This document shows positions 1 to 8,721 of a stretch of 60,090 nt of DNA, one piece after another. Each line of letters starts with the position of its first letter. Within the stretch, counting starts at the first letter, position 1. The position numbers and the translations under genes were made by a program. The DNA comes from Firmicutes bacterium HGW-Firmicutes-15 (GTDB lineage Bacteria > Bacillota > Syntrophomonadia > Syntrophomonadales > Syntrophomonadaceae), in contig PHAA01000022.1 in assembly GCA_002840245.1 (NCBI GenBank), positions 1 through 60,090 on the forward strand, given 5' to 3'. The notes beneath the pieces are model-generated. The model was not told the DNA's origin, ran no database searches, and was given only the letters and a program-made list of their open reading frames with translations.

Positions 1-70
1 ATCCTGAGGATCAGCGAAGGATCTTTCCCCTAAGCGTGGGGAAGATTCTTCACTTCGTTCAGAATGACAA
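1..70. repeat. Interspersed intergenic repeat at window edge
   Basis: Read on the minus strand, this stretch has the form GTCATTCTGAACGAAGTGAA, then GAATCT, and later AGATCCTTCGCT and GATCCTCAGGAT. Short palindromic intergenic elements of this GAACGAAGTGAAGAATCT type are scattered through many Clostridia and related genomes. The copy may be cut by the window start. It does not look coding. It lies about 160 bases upstream of the first gene. No second copy was found in this window, so its repeated nature rests on family knowledge. Confidence 0.55.
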
Positions 71-233
71 CTCTTATGTCGCAGTATCCATTAACTGCGT
101 AACAAAATTTATAACTTAAACGGGCAGAAGCAGGAAAAACTAATGTCTGAAGCTAATTAGAACAAGGAGTGCAGGACGGACATTGGAATGCATCTCCACA
201 GCTGAGGATAGTAAAATTATAAAGGGGTTCTGT

Positions 234-977
234 ATGGAGAAACGAGAAAATGCCGACATACTAGGGTGTCGGGTGGATTTGCTTACGGCTGAGGAGGCTA
301 TCTCCGGAATTAAATCTATAATTGACCGGGGGCAACCTGCGCATATTATCACCCTGAATGCTGAGATAGTCTACCAGGCTCAATCCAGCCAGGATTTAAG
401 AACGATTATCAATAGTGCTGATCTGATAACGCCTGATGGAATTGGAATTGTTTGGGCGGGAAGAAAGCTAGGTTTTAATATCAGGGAGAGAGTCACCGGG
501 ATTGACCTGTTCTATCGGCTTTGCCAGGAAGCACCTGTAGAGCAGTGGAAAATATACCTGTTGGGATCCGCGCCGGGTGTGGCTGATGCTGCAGCGAGTA
601 AGCTTGCCATAACTTACCCGGGGTTACAAATCTGCGGAACCCACCATGGCTATTTTGGTGAGGAAGATATGCCGGCGATGGTACAAGAAATTAGGGAACT
701 TGCTCCCCACATCCTTTTTGTAGCTTTAGGCGCACCCAAACAAGAAACGTGGATAAAAAAGTATAAAGAGCAGCTGGGAGTTCCGGCATGCATTGGGGTG
801 GGAGGTAGTTTGGATGTGATAGCGGGCTACAAAAAGCGTGCCCCGGGCTGGATGATAAAAATTAATATGGAATGGCTTTATAGATTGTTGGCAGAACCCA
901 GCCGTTTTAAACGGCAACTAGTTTTGCCCAAATTTGTGACCCTGATTCTTAAAAACAAGCATAAGAGGAGGATTTAG
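234..977 (+). CDS. WecG/TagA/CpsF family glycosyltransferase
   Basis: This is a cytosolic or membrane-associated glycosyltransferase that moves an N-acetyl amino sugar (typically ManNAc or ManNAcA) onto a lipid-linked acceptor for wall teichoic acid or surface polysaccharide. The N-terminus ENADILGCRVDLLTAEEAI is the family's typical opening. The central LITPDGIGIVWAGR and the C-terminal VALGAPKQETWI and GVGGSLDVIAGYKKRAPGW segments are family signatures. I chose ATG at 234 because AAAGGGG sits 7 bases upstream. A TTG at 183 in the same frame, with AAGGAG 13 bases upstream, would add 17 residues not typical of the family. The stop directly abuts the next start, so the two genes are almost certainly co-translated. 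The acceptor is unknown. Confidence 0.9.
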   Translation: MEKRENADILGCRVDLLTAEEAISGIKSIIDRGQPAHIITLNAEIVYQAQSSQDLRTIINSADLITPDGIGIVWAGRKLGFNIRERVTGIDLFYRLCQEAPVEQWKIYLLGSAPGVADAAASKLAITYPGLQICGTHHGYFGEEDMPAMVQEIRELAPHILFVALGAPKQETWIKKYKEQLGVPACIGVGGSLDVIAGYKKRAPGWMIKINMEWLYRLLAEPSRFKRQLVLPKFVTLILKNKHKRRI

Positions 978-3107
978 GTGGATAAGGATAAGATTTTTGC
1001 ACTGGATATTGGAACCAGAAAAATAATAGGATTGGTAATGCAAAAGACGTCTTTGGGTTATGAAGTACTGGATTCAGAAATGATTGAGCACAGCACCCGA
1101 GCCATGCTGGACGGGCAGATACATGACGTGCAGGCGGTGGCGGCGACCATTCTAGATATAAAAAATGCTCTGGAAGAACGGCTGGGCATGAACCTAGATG
1201 CGGCGGCGGTTGCAGCGGCAGGAAGGGCTCTAAAAACCTCTCGGGGCACAGCAGAAAAGCTTCGCAGCTTCATAAGCGAGATTAGCGGGGAAGAAGTGAG
1301 GGCCTTGGAGATCGAGGCCGTACAGGAAGCTCAATATTTACTGGCTCGTGAAGAAATGGGTGCAAATGAAGCAAATTATTTCTGTGCGGGTTACAGTGTC
1401 ATTGCTTACCGCTTGGAAAACCAACCCATAGGCAACCTAGTAGGGCAAGTAGGGAACCGGACGACGGTTGAAGTAGTCGCCACCTTTTTACCCCGGGTAG
1501 TAGTAGACAGCCTGTTTTCCTCATTGAAAAAGGCTGGGTTAGAGGTTTACAGCATGACCCTGGAGCCTATAGCCGCCCTTTCAGTGGTTATTCCTCCTAA
1601 TATGCGTTTATTGAATTTGGCTCTGGTTGATATAGGAGCAGGCACCTCTGATATTGCCGTGGTCAAAAACGGTAATATCTTTGCGTATGCAATGGTTCCC
1701 AGTGGTGGTGACAAATTAAGTGAACATATTGCTGCCGAGTATCTTTTGGATTTTAACAGTGCTGAAAAGCTGAAATGCCAACTGAACGCCCAGGAGCAGC
1801 TACATTTTCAGGATATACTAGGGAATCAGATCGATAAGGATATTCAGGAAATTAAGGATGTACTGGAACCGGTAGTTCGAGATTTGAGCTCGGAGATTGC
1901 TAGGAACATTCTGGAACTGAACGGTAAGCCCACTGATGCCGTTCTCTGTGTAGGAGGCGGAAGTTTGACCCCGGACTTGGTAAGTCAACTGGCAGATGCT
2001 TTATCAATTCCTCGAAACCGAGTAGGAATTAGGACACGAGAAAGCTTTAAGCACATTGGGGGGGAGTTTGTTTCACTAGATGGTCCTCAGGGAGTTACTC
2101 CCCTAGGGATTGCTTTTAATTCTTTTGATAAACCGCCGGTACCCTTCATTCAGGTAATTGTAAACGAGCGGGAAGTAGCGCTATGGAATTTAGGGGAGAT
2201 TGATGTTGCTAGTTCTTTGCTTAGTTCAGGCATATCCTTAAACAATGTCTTTGGCAAACCAGGGATGGGCAAGACTCTAGAAATTAATGGTTATCTTAAG
2301 GTGTTTAAAGGGGAAATGGGAACGGCTCCGATCATTCGTATAAACGGTAAAGAGGCTGCATTGGATACTCCGGTCAGAAACGGGGATCATATTGATTTTA
2401 AGAAGGGTGAAGATGGTAAAGATGCAATCGTAAACCTTCACAGTATTAATCCCGGTGCCAACGGATATGTATATATAAATGGTGAAAAGCTGGAACTTAG
2501 TCCTCTCGTTACAGTTAACGGGGAAGACTGGGACCTAGATGAAGAAATACCTGATCGGGCTAAGGTGGCAATAGAAAGACTAAATCGACTGCAGGACATA
2601 ATGGCTAGAGCCGGTATAGCCGAGCATCTCCTGGTGGAGAAAACCTATAATTATTATCTCAATGAGCAGCCACTGATATTGAAATGGAATCCAGTTAAGG
2701 CCACAGTTGATGGACGGGAAATCCCGCTCAGCGAAGCGGTTAATTTTGGCTCTTACATAGAATACAAAATGGAGCGGGAGAGACCGAGGATCAGTGATGT
2801 AATTAAATTAGCATCGGAGATTACGGAGTGTCTGGTTACCATTAATGGAGAAAAGGCTACCCTAAAGGGGAAAAAGAATACGGTAAGAAGAAATGGCTAT
2901 CCAGTAAGCATTGAAGAAGAATTATTCAATGGCTCTAGAATAAGTGTGGATAAAGAGGATGCCAGCATAATTTTGAGCGATGTCTTCCAGGTGGTAGATA
3001 TAAAACCTTCCACGAGCGGAAAGCTTACAATGAAGGTAAATGGCAAAGAGGCAGGTTATACTACCCCTATTGCCAATAACAGCGTAATCGAACTTAAATG
3101 GGAGTAA
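978..3107 (+). CDS. FtsA-like actin-family protein with long C-terminal extension
   Basis: Residues 1 to about 390 form an FtsA/PilM-type actin-fold ATPase. FALDIGTRKIIGLV is the phosphate-1 loop, LVDIGAGTSDIAVV the phosphate-2 loop and LCVGGGSLTPDLV the adenosine motif. Such proteins usually assemble at the membrane in division or envelope machinery. At 709 residues it is far longer than typical FtsA (about 420). The remaining 320 residues hold repeated short elements such as IRINGKEAALDTPVRNGD, VYINGEKLEL, VTINGEKATL and MKVNGKEAGYTTPI, which look like several small beta-rich (beta-grasp-like) modules. The start is GTG with AGAGGAGGA just upstream. It abuts the glycosyltransferase, suggesting a role in envelope synthesis or division. 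No FtsZ gene is near, so it is probably not the main FtsA. The function is inferred. Confidence 0.8.
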   Translation: MDKDKIFALDIGTRKIIGLVMQKTSLGYEVLDSEMIEHSTRAMLDGQIHDVQAVAATILDIKNALEERLGMNLDAAAVAAAGRALKTSRGTAEKLRSFISEISGEEVRALEIEAVQEAQYLLAREEMGANEANYFCAGYSVIAYRLENQPIGNLVGQVGNRTTVEVVATFLPRVVVDSLFSSLKKAGLEVYSMTLEPIAALSVVIPPNMRLLNLALVDIGAGTSDIAVVKNGNIFAYAMVPSGGDKLSEHIAAEYLLDFNSAEKLKCQLNAQEQLHFQDILGNQIDKDIQEIKDVLEPVVRDLSSEIARNILELNGKPTDAVLCVGGGSLTPDLVSQLADALSIPRNRVGIRTRESFKHIGGEFVSLDGPQGVTPLGIAFNSFDKPPVPFIQVIVNEREVALWNLGEIDVASSLLSSGISLNNVFGKPGMGKTLEINGYLKVFKGEMGTAPIIRINGKEAALDTPVRNGDHIDFKKGEDGKDAIVNLHSINPGANGYVYINGEKLELSPLVTVNGEDWDLDEEIPDRAKVAIERLNRLQDIMARAGIAEHLLVEKTYNYYLNEQPLILKWNPVKATVDGREIPLSEAVNFGSYIEYKMERERPRISDVIKLASEITECLVTINGEKATLKGKKNTVRRNGYPVSIEEELFNGSRISVDKEDASIILSDVFQVVDIKPSTSGKLTMKVNGKEAGYTTPIANNSVIELKWE

Positions 3108-3133
3108 GGGTCACATTTATTCCGCGATAAGCC

Positions 3134-3235
3134 CTAAGCCTAAGCTGTCCCTCCCATTTAATAGGCTTAGATGATTATAGGAACGGCAAAAACAATAACT
3201 TATCGCTTTTAAGCGAATATTTTTCCGCCGTTCCT
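3134..3235. terminator. Hairpins between convergent genes
   Basis: Two perfect inverted repeats lie between the convergent FtsA-like and PhaC-like genes. CTAAGCCTA at 3134-3142 pairs with TAGGCTTAG at 3162-3170. AGGAACGGC at 3179-3187 pairs with GCCGTTCCT at 3227-3235, with CGCTTTTAAGCG nested inside. The U-tracts are weak, so this is a likely but not textbook bidirectional terminator. Confidence 0.4.
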
Positions 3236-3246
3236 TGGTAAGAAAA

Positions 3247-4383
3247 CTAATTGGCCAGTTTGAGCACTTCGTTTACCCTGGTCCAGTCTTCCCTCAGGGA
3301 TTCGGTGCCCATAAGGGTTCCTATATGGCCACCTTCGGTTAGAATTTCTACTACATCATGAGGAGCAGTCCCGACTAGGTTTTTGAGCGCAAATTGTTGA
3401 GGCGGGGGCGTGATATGGTCTTTCTTACCGGCCATAAGGATAACTGGACAGGTAATATTACGGAAGTCAACCGCACGTCCATCTAACTTGAAGCTACCTG
3501 GTTTGGTAAAGTTATTGGCTTTAAATATATTTTTTATAGCATCTAGGTAGAAACGACCTGGTAAATTATGTACGCACTCATACCAGTTCTCAAAAAGAAT
3601 AAAGCGCTTCAGTCCTTCTTCATCCTCATTTTTTATCATATTCCACAAGTTACTGAACTTCTTAATATAGTGTTCCTCAGGTTGCATGCTTTTGAACCCA
3701 GAAACCATGTATTTGCCCTGCATAAGGCCGTTGCCGGTGGCCACCAGGAATTCAAAAATTGGCATTGGCATTTGCGCCATATCGATAATCTGCGAGGGCG
3801 CGGCTTTTACATCAATAGGTGCGGCTGCCGATACCAGCGTAGAGATTTTATCCGGAAAAAGAGAGGTATACAAGGTTGCTTGCCAGCCTCCCTGGCATTG
3901 ACCTACGATGTGAATTTTAAATATGTCCGTTCTTTCCCGTATGATATCAACTGCCTCATCGGTTAATCGAATATAATCATCTATGCCTAAATTACGGTAT
4001 TCGAGCGTGGCCGATAACCACTCGGTAACATACACATCGTAACCATAGCGATGGAATACGCGAACCAAGCTCTGGGATGGTGAATAGTCGGCAAGTACGG
4101 AGTGATGACCTGCCTGGGGTGGGAGTATGAGAACCGGTCGCTTAGCCTTGGTATCCTTTTTGTTGGGAAAATGACGCAGGCGTAGGGTCTGGTGTTCATA
4201 AATAACATTATTGGGGGTGGACCATTCTACATGCGGCTCCTGTAGGGCCGTCAAAATATCTGTGTATCTCTTGGCAAGGGGATAATCCTTGAACAAGGGA
4301 TTGACCTCATGCAGATATTCCAATCCTTTTTCCAGGTAACTCTTGGATTCCTCGTAACCAATCAGGGATTCCAGTATATTCAT
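3247..4383 (-). CDS. PhaC-like polyhydroxyalkanoate synthase / alpha-beta hydrolase
   Basis: This alpha/beta-hydrolase of the PhaC family would polymerise 3-hydroxyacyl-CoA into polyhydroxyalkanoate, or act on a related acyl-CoA. The nucleophile elbow reads GQCQGG, with Cys in place of the usual Ser, as in PHA synthases. MAGKKDHITPP supplies the catalytic Asp and EGGHIGTLMG the His, completing a Cys-Asp-His triad. VLILPPQAGHHS is the oxyanion-region strand. At 378 residues it is close to the short class III PhaC (about 355) rather than class I (about 590). The start has AGGAGGAG upstream. It follows the acyl-CoA synthetase gene on the same strand by 70 bases, so the ligase could supply its substrate. 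No PhaE partner or PhaR is visible. A PHA depolymerase with a Cys nucleophile is the main alternative. Confidence 0.75.
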   Translation of the reverse strand: MNILESLIGYEESKSYLEKGLEYLHEVNPLFKDYPLAKRYTDILTALQEPHVEWSTPNNVIYEHQTLRLRHFPNKKDTKAKRPVLILPPQAGHHSVLADYSPSQSLVRVFHRYGYDVYVTEWLSATLEYRNLGIDDYIRLTDEAVDIIRERTDIFKIHIVGQCQGGWQATLYTSLFPDKISTLVSAAAPIDVKAAPSQIIDMAQMPMPIFEFLVATGNGLMQGKYMVSGFKSMQPEEHYIKKFSNLWNMIKNEDEEGLKRFILFENWYECVHNLPGRFYLDAIKNIFKANNFTKPGSFKLDGRAVDFRNITCPVILMAGKKDHITPPPQQFALKNLVGTAPHDVVEILTEGGHIGTLMGTESLREDWTRVNEVLKLAN

Positions 4384-4453
4384 ATATAACTCCTCCTAAA
4401 AAGTCTTAGGGTATCTGTAAGCCGCTGAATATGGAAACATTATGCGGCCTTAT

Positions 4454-6226
4454 CTAGAGCCGAATTTGTTCGTTCAATAGCAGGCGGTATATTTCAGGGG
4501 TTAATGGAACATACTGATCTTTCTGGGGATCTAAAAAATATATAGGGTTACTGATTTTGCCGGGGTCAAATCCTTCTTGCTGGAGTTGCTTGTTTAGTTG
4601 TTTAAGGTTTTCGGTCGTATCCAGTTCTTCACAAATGCGAATGAATATTGGACGAGCATGTGGTGGCATCCTCTTATTAATATGAGCGATTAGTTTCTGC
4701 CAGTCAAGCTGTTCATCTTCCATCAGTTTCACAGCTGCCATGCCGCAACGTCCTTCCATACCTGGCATCCTAACGCCATACACAGTACAATCCTCAATAC
4801 CACCAAAAAATTTATTGATCACGTCAGCGACCTGATTAGAAGAGACTGTTCGACTCTTCCAGCGATAGGTGTCCCCTAAACGATCAACGAAGGAAATATA
4901 TTCATTTATATGCAGCTTTACCAGATCTCCGCTGTTAAAATACAGATCTCCTTCCTGGAATACATTTTTCAGGAGTCGTGCATCAGAAGCCTCAGGTTCA
5001 TTAAGATAGCCCATAAAGACATTAAGCTCATTTATTTCGCCGATCAATATACCTGCCTCACCAGGAGTACATTTAATCGCTCGTCCATATTCATCAAATA
5101 CCATTTCATCGGATAGAGGATCGTACCTAACTACTTCACCTTGGTGCATACCTGCCAGGGTGAGGTTTCCGCACATATTGAGAATTTCTTCATGATTAAT
5201 ATAGGTTCCCACCCCTTCGGTAGTTCCGTAGTGTTCAAAGATGTGTTTGAGTCCGAAGCGCTGGCGGAAAGGTTCTATTAATCTCCCCCACATCCCATTG
5301 CAGATCATATTTTCCAACGGGTTATCAGCATCGTCGGGTCTTTCGGGTTGACTGTAGATATAACGAGCCATTTCGCCTACAGATACAAAATAATTAGCCT
5401 GGTACTTGCGAATATCGTCCCAGAAGATATGTACCGAAAATTTGCGTTTTAATACCATAGTGCTTCCCGAGATGATCATGCTGGAAAAGCATACATTAAA
5501 AGCACTATTGTAAAACAGCGGCAGGCACATATATTGCACCGTAGCTTTGTCAAAATGGGCTAACATTACATACTGATTTCCCATTTTGAGCCATCTTCTT
5601 TGGGTGATGGCAGTAGCTTTGCGCCAGCCGGTATTTCCGGCCGTATATAGATAAACCAGGATATCCTCAGTAGTTATCTGTCCAGTAGTCTCCGGATTGG
5701 AGTCCAATGCATTTTTAAGTAGTGCATTAATATTTTCCGTTCCGGGAGGCAGTTCGATATCCATATCCTCCGTTTCGATAAAGATCCGGGCCGGGGCTTT
5801 GAGACGAATTCGTTCATCAATAGTGCTAAAGATATCCAACAACTCATGCCCGACAATAACTGCGCGAGCTTCACACATATTAATGCCGTCGGCTAAAACC
5901 TCGCCGCGGACACCAATATTAATGAGTGATGAAATTACCCCCAGTTTGCTTAAACCAATGATAGCCATCAAGTATTCGGGCCGATTTTCCATCATTAGGG
6001 CTACAACATCACCCTTCTTAAAGCCTTGTTCGGAGAAGAAGTTGGCGTAACGGTTGGACAGTAGATTGAGCTGCTTATACGTAATGATACGCTCTCCATC
6101 GATTACTGCTGGATGCTCAGGCTGTGCACTAGCTTGTTTCTCAAGTTCAGCCCCCAGGGACATTTTCTGCACCTGCTTCAGGCTTTGGACTGTCTCTAAA
6201 TAGCTTTCTTTGCCCGTTTCGATCAT
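4454..6226 (-). CDS. FATP/VLACS-like fatty-acyl-CoA synthetase
   Basis: This is an AMP-forming acyl-CoA ligase of the very-long-chain/FATP branch, activating a fatty acid with ATP and CoA. The family landmarks are an N-terminal EKQASAQPEHPAVI segment, FEHYGTTEG (A5), FNSGDLVKL followed by FVDRLGDTYRWKS (FATP-type A7/A8), and a C-terminal LDTTENLKQLNKQL segment retaining the catalytic Lys. The P-loop reads YTAGNTGWRKA where YTSGTTGLPKA is usual, and RWKSRTVSS replaces the common RWKGENVST. These are real departures that could change activity. ATG at 6226 is preferred: AAGGGG lies 8 bases upstream and would overlap the alternative GTG at 6235. The PhaC-like gene follows on the same strand, suggesting a storage-polymer or fatty-acid-activation pair. 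Confidence 0.85.
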   Translation of the reverse strand: MIETGKESYLETVQSLKQVQKMSLGAELEKQASAQPEHPAVIDGERIITYKQLNLLSNRYANFFSEQGFKKGDVVALMMENRPEYLMAIIGLSKLGVISSLINIGVRGEVLADGINMCEARAVIVGHELLDIFSTIDERIRLKAPARIFIETEDMDIELPPGTENINALLKNALDSNPETTGQITTEDILVYLYTAGNTGWRKATAITQRRWLKMGNQYVMLAHFDKATVQYMCLPLFYNSAFNVCFSSMIISGSTMVLKRKFSVHIFWDDIRKYQANYFVSVGEMARYIYSQPERPDDADNPLENMICNGMWGRLIEPFRQRFGLKHIFEHYGTTEGVGTYINHEEILNMCGNLTLAGMHQGEVVRYDPLSDEMVFDEYGRAIKCTPGEAGILIGEINELNVFMGYLNEPEASDARLLKNVFQEGDLYFNSGDLVKLHINEYISFVDRLGDTYRWKSRTVSSNQVADVINKFFGGIEDCTVYGVRMPGMEGRCGMAAVKLMEDEQLDWQKLIAHINKRMPPHARPIFIRICEELDTTENLKQLNKQLQQEGFDPGKISNPIYFLDPQKDQYVPLTPEIYRLLLNEQIRL

Positions 6227-6531
6227 TAAATACACCCCTTAAATACACATATTAAACTAGGTTTGTGCTTCTAAATAATATTACTTAACTGAAGAAAAGC
6301 GGAAAATTCGAAAATAACTGCTATTTCCATTAATTCGCTATAATAATTCATTGTTCCTGCAAATATTTCTAATTATGATAAATTTTTATTGCTTTATAGG
6401 TATACTGCTATCATTTCGAGGGAGGCTCATTATTAGCATCTATTTATTGGATACTTTTACACACCATACTAGGACAATATGTTGATAGTTAACATTAGTC
6501 AAAATGGCAATAAATATGACGGATTTATCTG

Positions 6532-6561
6532 TTGCATAATTAACTTGCTCAAGGGTACAAT
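6532..6561 (+). promoter_or_regulatory. Sigma-A-type promoter of the ctsR operon
   Basis: TTGCAT at 6532-6537 and TACAAT at 6556-6561 are separated by 18 bases. Transcription would start near 6568, just before the CtsR box. The rest of the 6227-6600 gap is AT-rich divergent promoter space; I see no other gene in it. Confidence 0.65.
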
Positions 6562-6570
6562 GTTATTAAA

Positions 6571-6587
6571 GGTCAAATAAGGTCAAA
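6571..6587 (+). promoter_or_regulatory. CtsR box (operator)
   Basis: The sequence GGTCAAATAAGGTCAAA is an exact match to the tandem heptamer recognised by CtsR (GGTCAAA, three bases, GGTCAAA). It begins a few bases after the predicted transcription start and ends 13 bases before the ctsR start codon. Bound CtsR would therefore block both initiation and elongation, giving autorepression of ctsR-mcsA-mcsB-clpC that is relieved by heat or protein stress. Confidence 0.93.
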
Positions 6588-6600
6588 GAAGGAACAGGGT

Positions 6601-7029
6601 ATGAATAAGAGTATAGCTGACCGGATAGAACAGTATATAAAGGTTCTAATAGCCAGGAGTACGGATAGGCAGATTGAAATACAGCGGGCTGAACTGGCGG
6701 AGACTTTTTCCTGCGTGCCATCTCAGGTCACCTACGTCTTACGCACCAGGTTCACGGAAAAAGACGGCTATTATAAGGAAAGCCGGAGAGGAGGGCGGGG
6801 GTATGTGCGGATCACCGAACTTCAGCAGGAATGTGGGGGATTACTTGGCAGCAACAAGCTAATTCAATTTATCAATCAACTTAGCACGGAAAAATTATTA
6901 AACGAGCGGGAAACGGCAATGATTAAACATATAATTATCAACGCCGGCAATGATCTGCCCCTAGAATATAGGATCCGGGTCAATGAAGGTATTGCTGTTG
7001 CCCTGCGGCAGTTTTTGGAGATTAATTGA
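6601..7029 (+). CDS. ctsR: Transcriptional repressor CtsR
   Basis: CtsR represses class III heat-shock genes by binding tandem GGTCAAA heptads as a dimer. The winged-helix N-terminus is clear: SIADRIEQYIKVLI, then FSCVPSQVTYVLRTRF (recognition helix) and ESRRGGRGYVRI, the glycine-rich wing that senses heat. The C-terminal half is the dimerisation and McsA/McsB-responsive domain. At 142 residues it is slightly shorter than the B. subtilis protein (about 154). The ATG at 6601 follows GAAGGA and the perfect CtsR box immediately upstream, so autoregulation is visible in the sequence. It is the first gene of the mcsA-mcsB-clpC operon. Confidence 0.96.
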   Translation: MNKSIADRIEQYIKVLIARSTDRQIEIQRAELAETFSCVPSQVTYVLRTRFTEKDGYYKESRRGGRGYVRITELQQECGGLLGSNKLIQFINQLSTEKLLNERETAMIKHIIINAGNDLPLEYRIRVNEGIAVALRQFLEIN

Positions 7030-7062
7030 CGGCCCTCTGGATAGAGATAAGGAGGAAACAGG

Positions 7063-7572
7063 ATGTATTGTGAAGAATGTAAAAAAAATCCAGCAACTGT
7101 TCACTTAACCCAGGTATTCAACGGTCAAAAAATGGAGAGTCATCTCTGTGAAGAATGCGCCTCTCAAAAAAGTGGATTCATGTTTGATCCGGCCAATAAG
7201 TTTTCCATTCCTAATTTGCTGGGCAGCATGTTCGGCTCCAACTATAGCGTACAGGGCATGCCTGCCATGGCCCTGCATAGCACTTGTCCCAATTGCGGCA
7301 TGAGGTTTATGGATATTAAACAGGTGGGTAAGTTAGGTTGTAGCGAATGTTATAAGGCATATAATCAGGAACTGGAAGCTCCCTTGCGCAGAATCCATGG
7401 TAACAGCCAGCACCTTGGCAAGATACCGGTCCGAGGGGGGGAAAAGGTATTGGTTAGAAAACAGATTGAAGTATTTAAAAACCAACTCCAAGAAGCGGTA
7501 AGAGCTGAAGAATATGAAAAGGCTGCTGAGATTAGGGACATGGTAAAGGAAATGGAAAGCAAACTGCTATAA
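7063..7572 (+). CDS. mcsA: McsA, activator of protein-arginine kinase McsB
   Basis: McsA is a zinc-binding adaptor that activates the arginine kinase McsB. The N-terminus MYCEECKKNPATVHL with LCEEC gives the first CxxC pair set. CPNCGMRFMDIKQVGKLGC followed by SEC gives the second. The C-terminal EEYEKAAEIRDMVKEME is a UVR motif, shared with UvrB/UvrC and ClpC and used for contacts with partners. At 169 residues it is close to family size. AAGGAGG lies upstream of ATG at 7063, and only 13 bases separate it from mcsB, so the two are likely translated together, as expected for a stoichiometric complex. Confidence 0.94.
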   Translation: MYCEECKKNPATVHLTQVFNGQKMESHLCEECASQKSGFMFDPANKFSIPNLLGSMFGSNYSVQGMPAMALHSTCPNCGMRFMDIKQVGKLGCSECYKAYNQELEAPLRRIHGNSQHLGKIPVRGGEKVLVRKQIEVFKNQLQEAVRAEEYEKAAEIRDMVKEMESKLL

Positions 7573-7585
7573 GGGGGTATGCAAA

Positions 7586-8656
7586 GTGAGCATAACGGAT
7601 GTGCTTAACAGCAGTTATATAAAGTGGATGGATACGCAAGCGGGCGACCGGGATATTGTGGTTAGCAGCCGGGTACGCTTGGCGCGGAATCTAAATAAGA
7701 TACCTTTCCCGCATTTATTAGATCAGGTCAATGGTGAGAGCTGCGTGCAGCAAATTAGAGATGCGTGGCAAAAGGCTCCCGGACCAATCCTAGCGGCTAT
7801 GGATATGATTAGCTTTGACCAGTTGCCGGCTTTGGATCGACAGATTCTAGCTGAAAAGCATCTCAGCAGCCCTTTGCATGCAGATTCCAACTCAATCTTT
7901 CGGGCTATACTGGTGAATGACGAGGGTTCCTTATCCGCCATGGTAAATGAGGAAGACCACCTGCGCATTCAAAGCCTCCTGCCTGGATTGCAGTTGGGAG
8001 AATGTTATTCACGGGTGCAGGATTTAGACGACGAATTCGAGCAAAATTTGGACTATGCTTTCGATGAAAATCGCGGCTATCTAACCTCCTGTCCTACCAA
8101 TGTGGGTACTGGCATGCGTGCATCAGTTATGATGCATTTACCAGCCATTCAGATGACTGGGCAGTTGAATCATATATTGCAGAATATTGGCCAATTAGGA
8201 CTGGTGGTTCGGGGACTGTATGGGGAAGGCAGTGAAGCGGTAGGAAATTTTTTTCAGATTTCTAACCAGATTACTCTGGGGCAAACAGAAGAGGATATTT
8301 ATAATTACCTGCAGACCATAACTGAACAGATTGTGGAACAGGAAAGGCTATTACGGGAAAGGTTACAAACGGATATGAAATACCAGTTGGAGGATAAGAT
8401 TGGAAGGGCTTACGGAATCTTGAGCAATGCTAGGGTAATCAGCTCGGATGAAGCTCTAACTCTATTTTCAGATGTACGACTGGGGGTGGATATAGGAATT
8501 TTAAAGGGGATTAGCATCTTTTCACTCAATGAACTGATGGTTGCTGTAAGGCCTGCCCACCTGCAAAAGCGAACCGGGCAGGATATGGATGCAATAGAAC
8601 GCGATATTAAAAGAGCCGAAGTTATTAAGGAAAAATTAGGGGCTGTCAGGGAATAA
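7586..8656 (+). CDS. mcsB: Protein-arginine kinase McsB
   Basis: McsB uses ATP to phosphorylate arginine residues on proteins, CtsR included, tagging them for ClpCP degradation. It belongs to the ATP:guanido phosphotransferase family. IVVSSRVRLARNLNKIPFP is the nucleotide-binding SSRVRLARN signature, and YLTSCPTNVGTGMRASVMMH carries the catalytic Cys region and NVGTG loop. RGLYGEGSEAVGNFFQISNQ is another family hallmark. The 356 residues match the usual length. GTG at 7586 has AAGGGGGT 7 bases upstream. It sits between mcsA and clpC, completing the tagging and degradation module under CtsR control. Confidence 0.95.
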   Translation: MSITDVLNSSYIKWMDTQAGDRDIVVSSRVRLARNLNKIPFPHLLDQVNGESCVQQIRDAWQKAPGPILAAMDMISFDQLPALDRQILAEKHLSSPLHADSNSIFRAILVNDEGSLSAMVNEEDHLRIQSLLPGLQLGECYSRVQDLDDEFEQNLDYAFDENRGYLTSCPTNVGTGMRASVMMHLPAIQMTGQLNHILQNIGQLGLVVRGLYGEGSEAVGNFFQISNQITLGQTEEDIYNYLQTITEQIVEQERLLRERLQTDMKYQLEDKIGRAYGILSNARVISSDEALTLFSDVRLGVDIGILKGISIFSLNELMVAVRPAHLQKRTGQDMDAIERDIKRAEVIKEKLGAVRE

Positions 8657-8721
8657 ACGGTTTATTTCTTAAAAGTCCTTTTACCACGGTGCATTAATCC
8701 AGTTGATAGAGGAGGCAGTTT

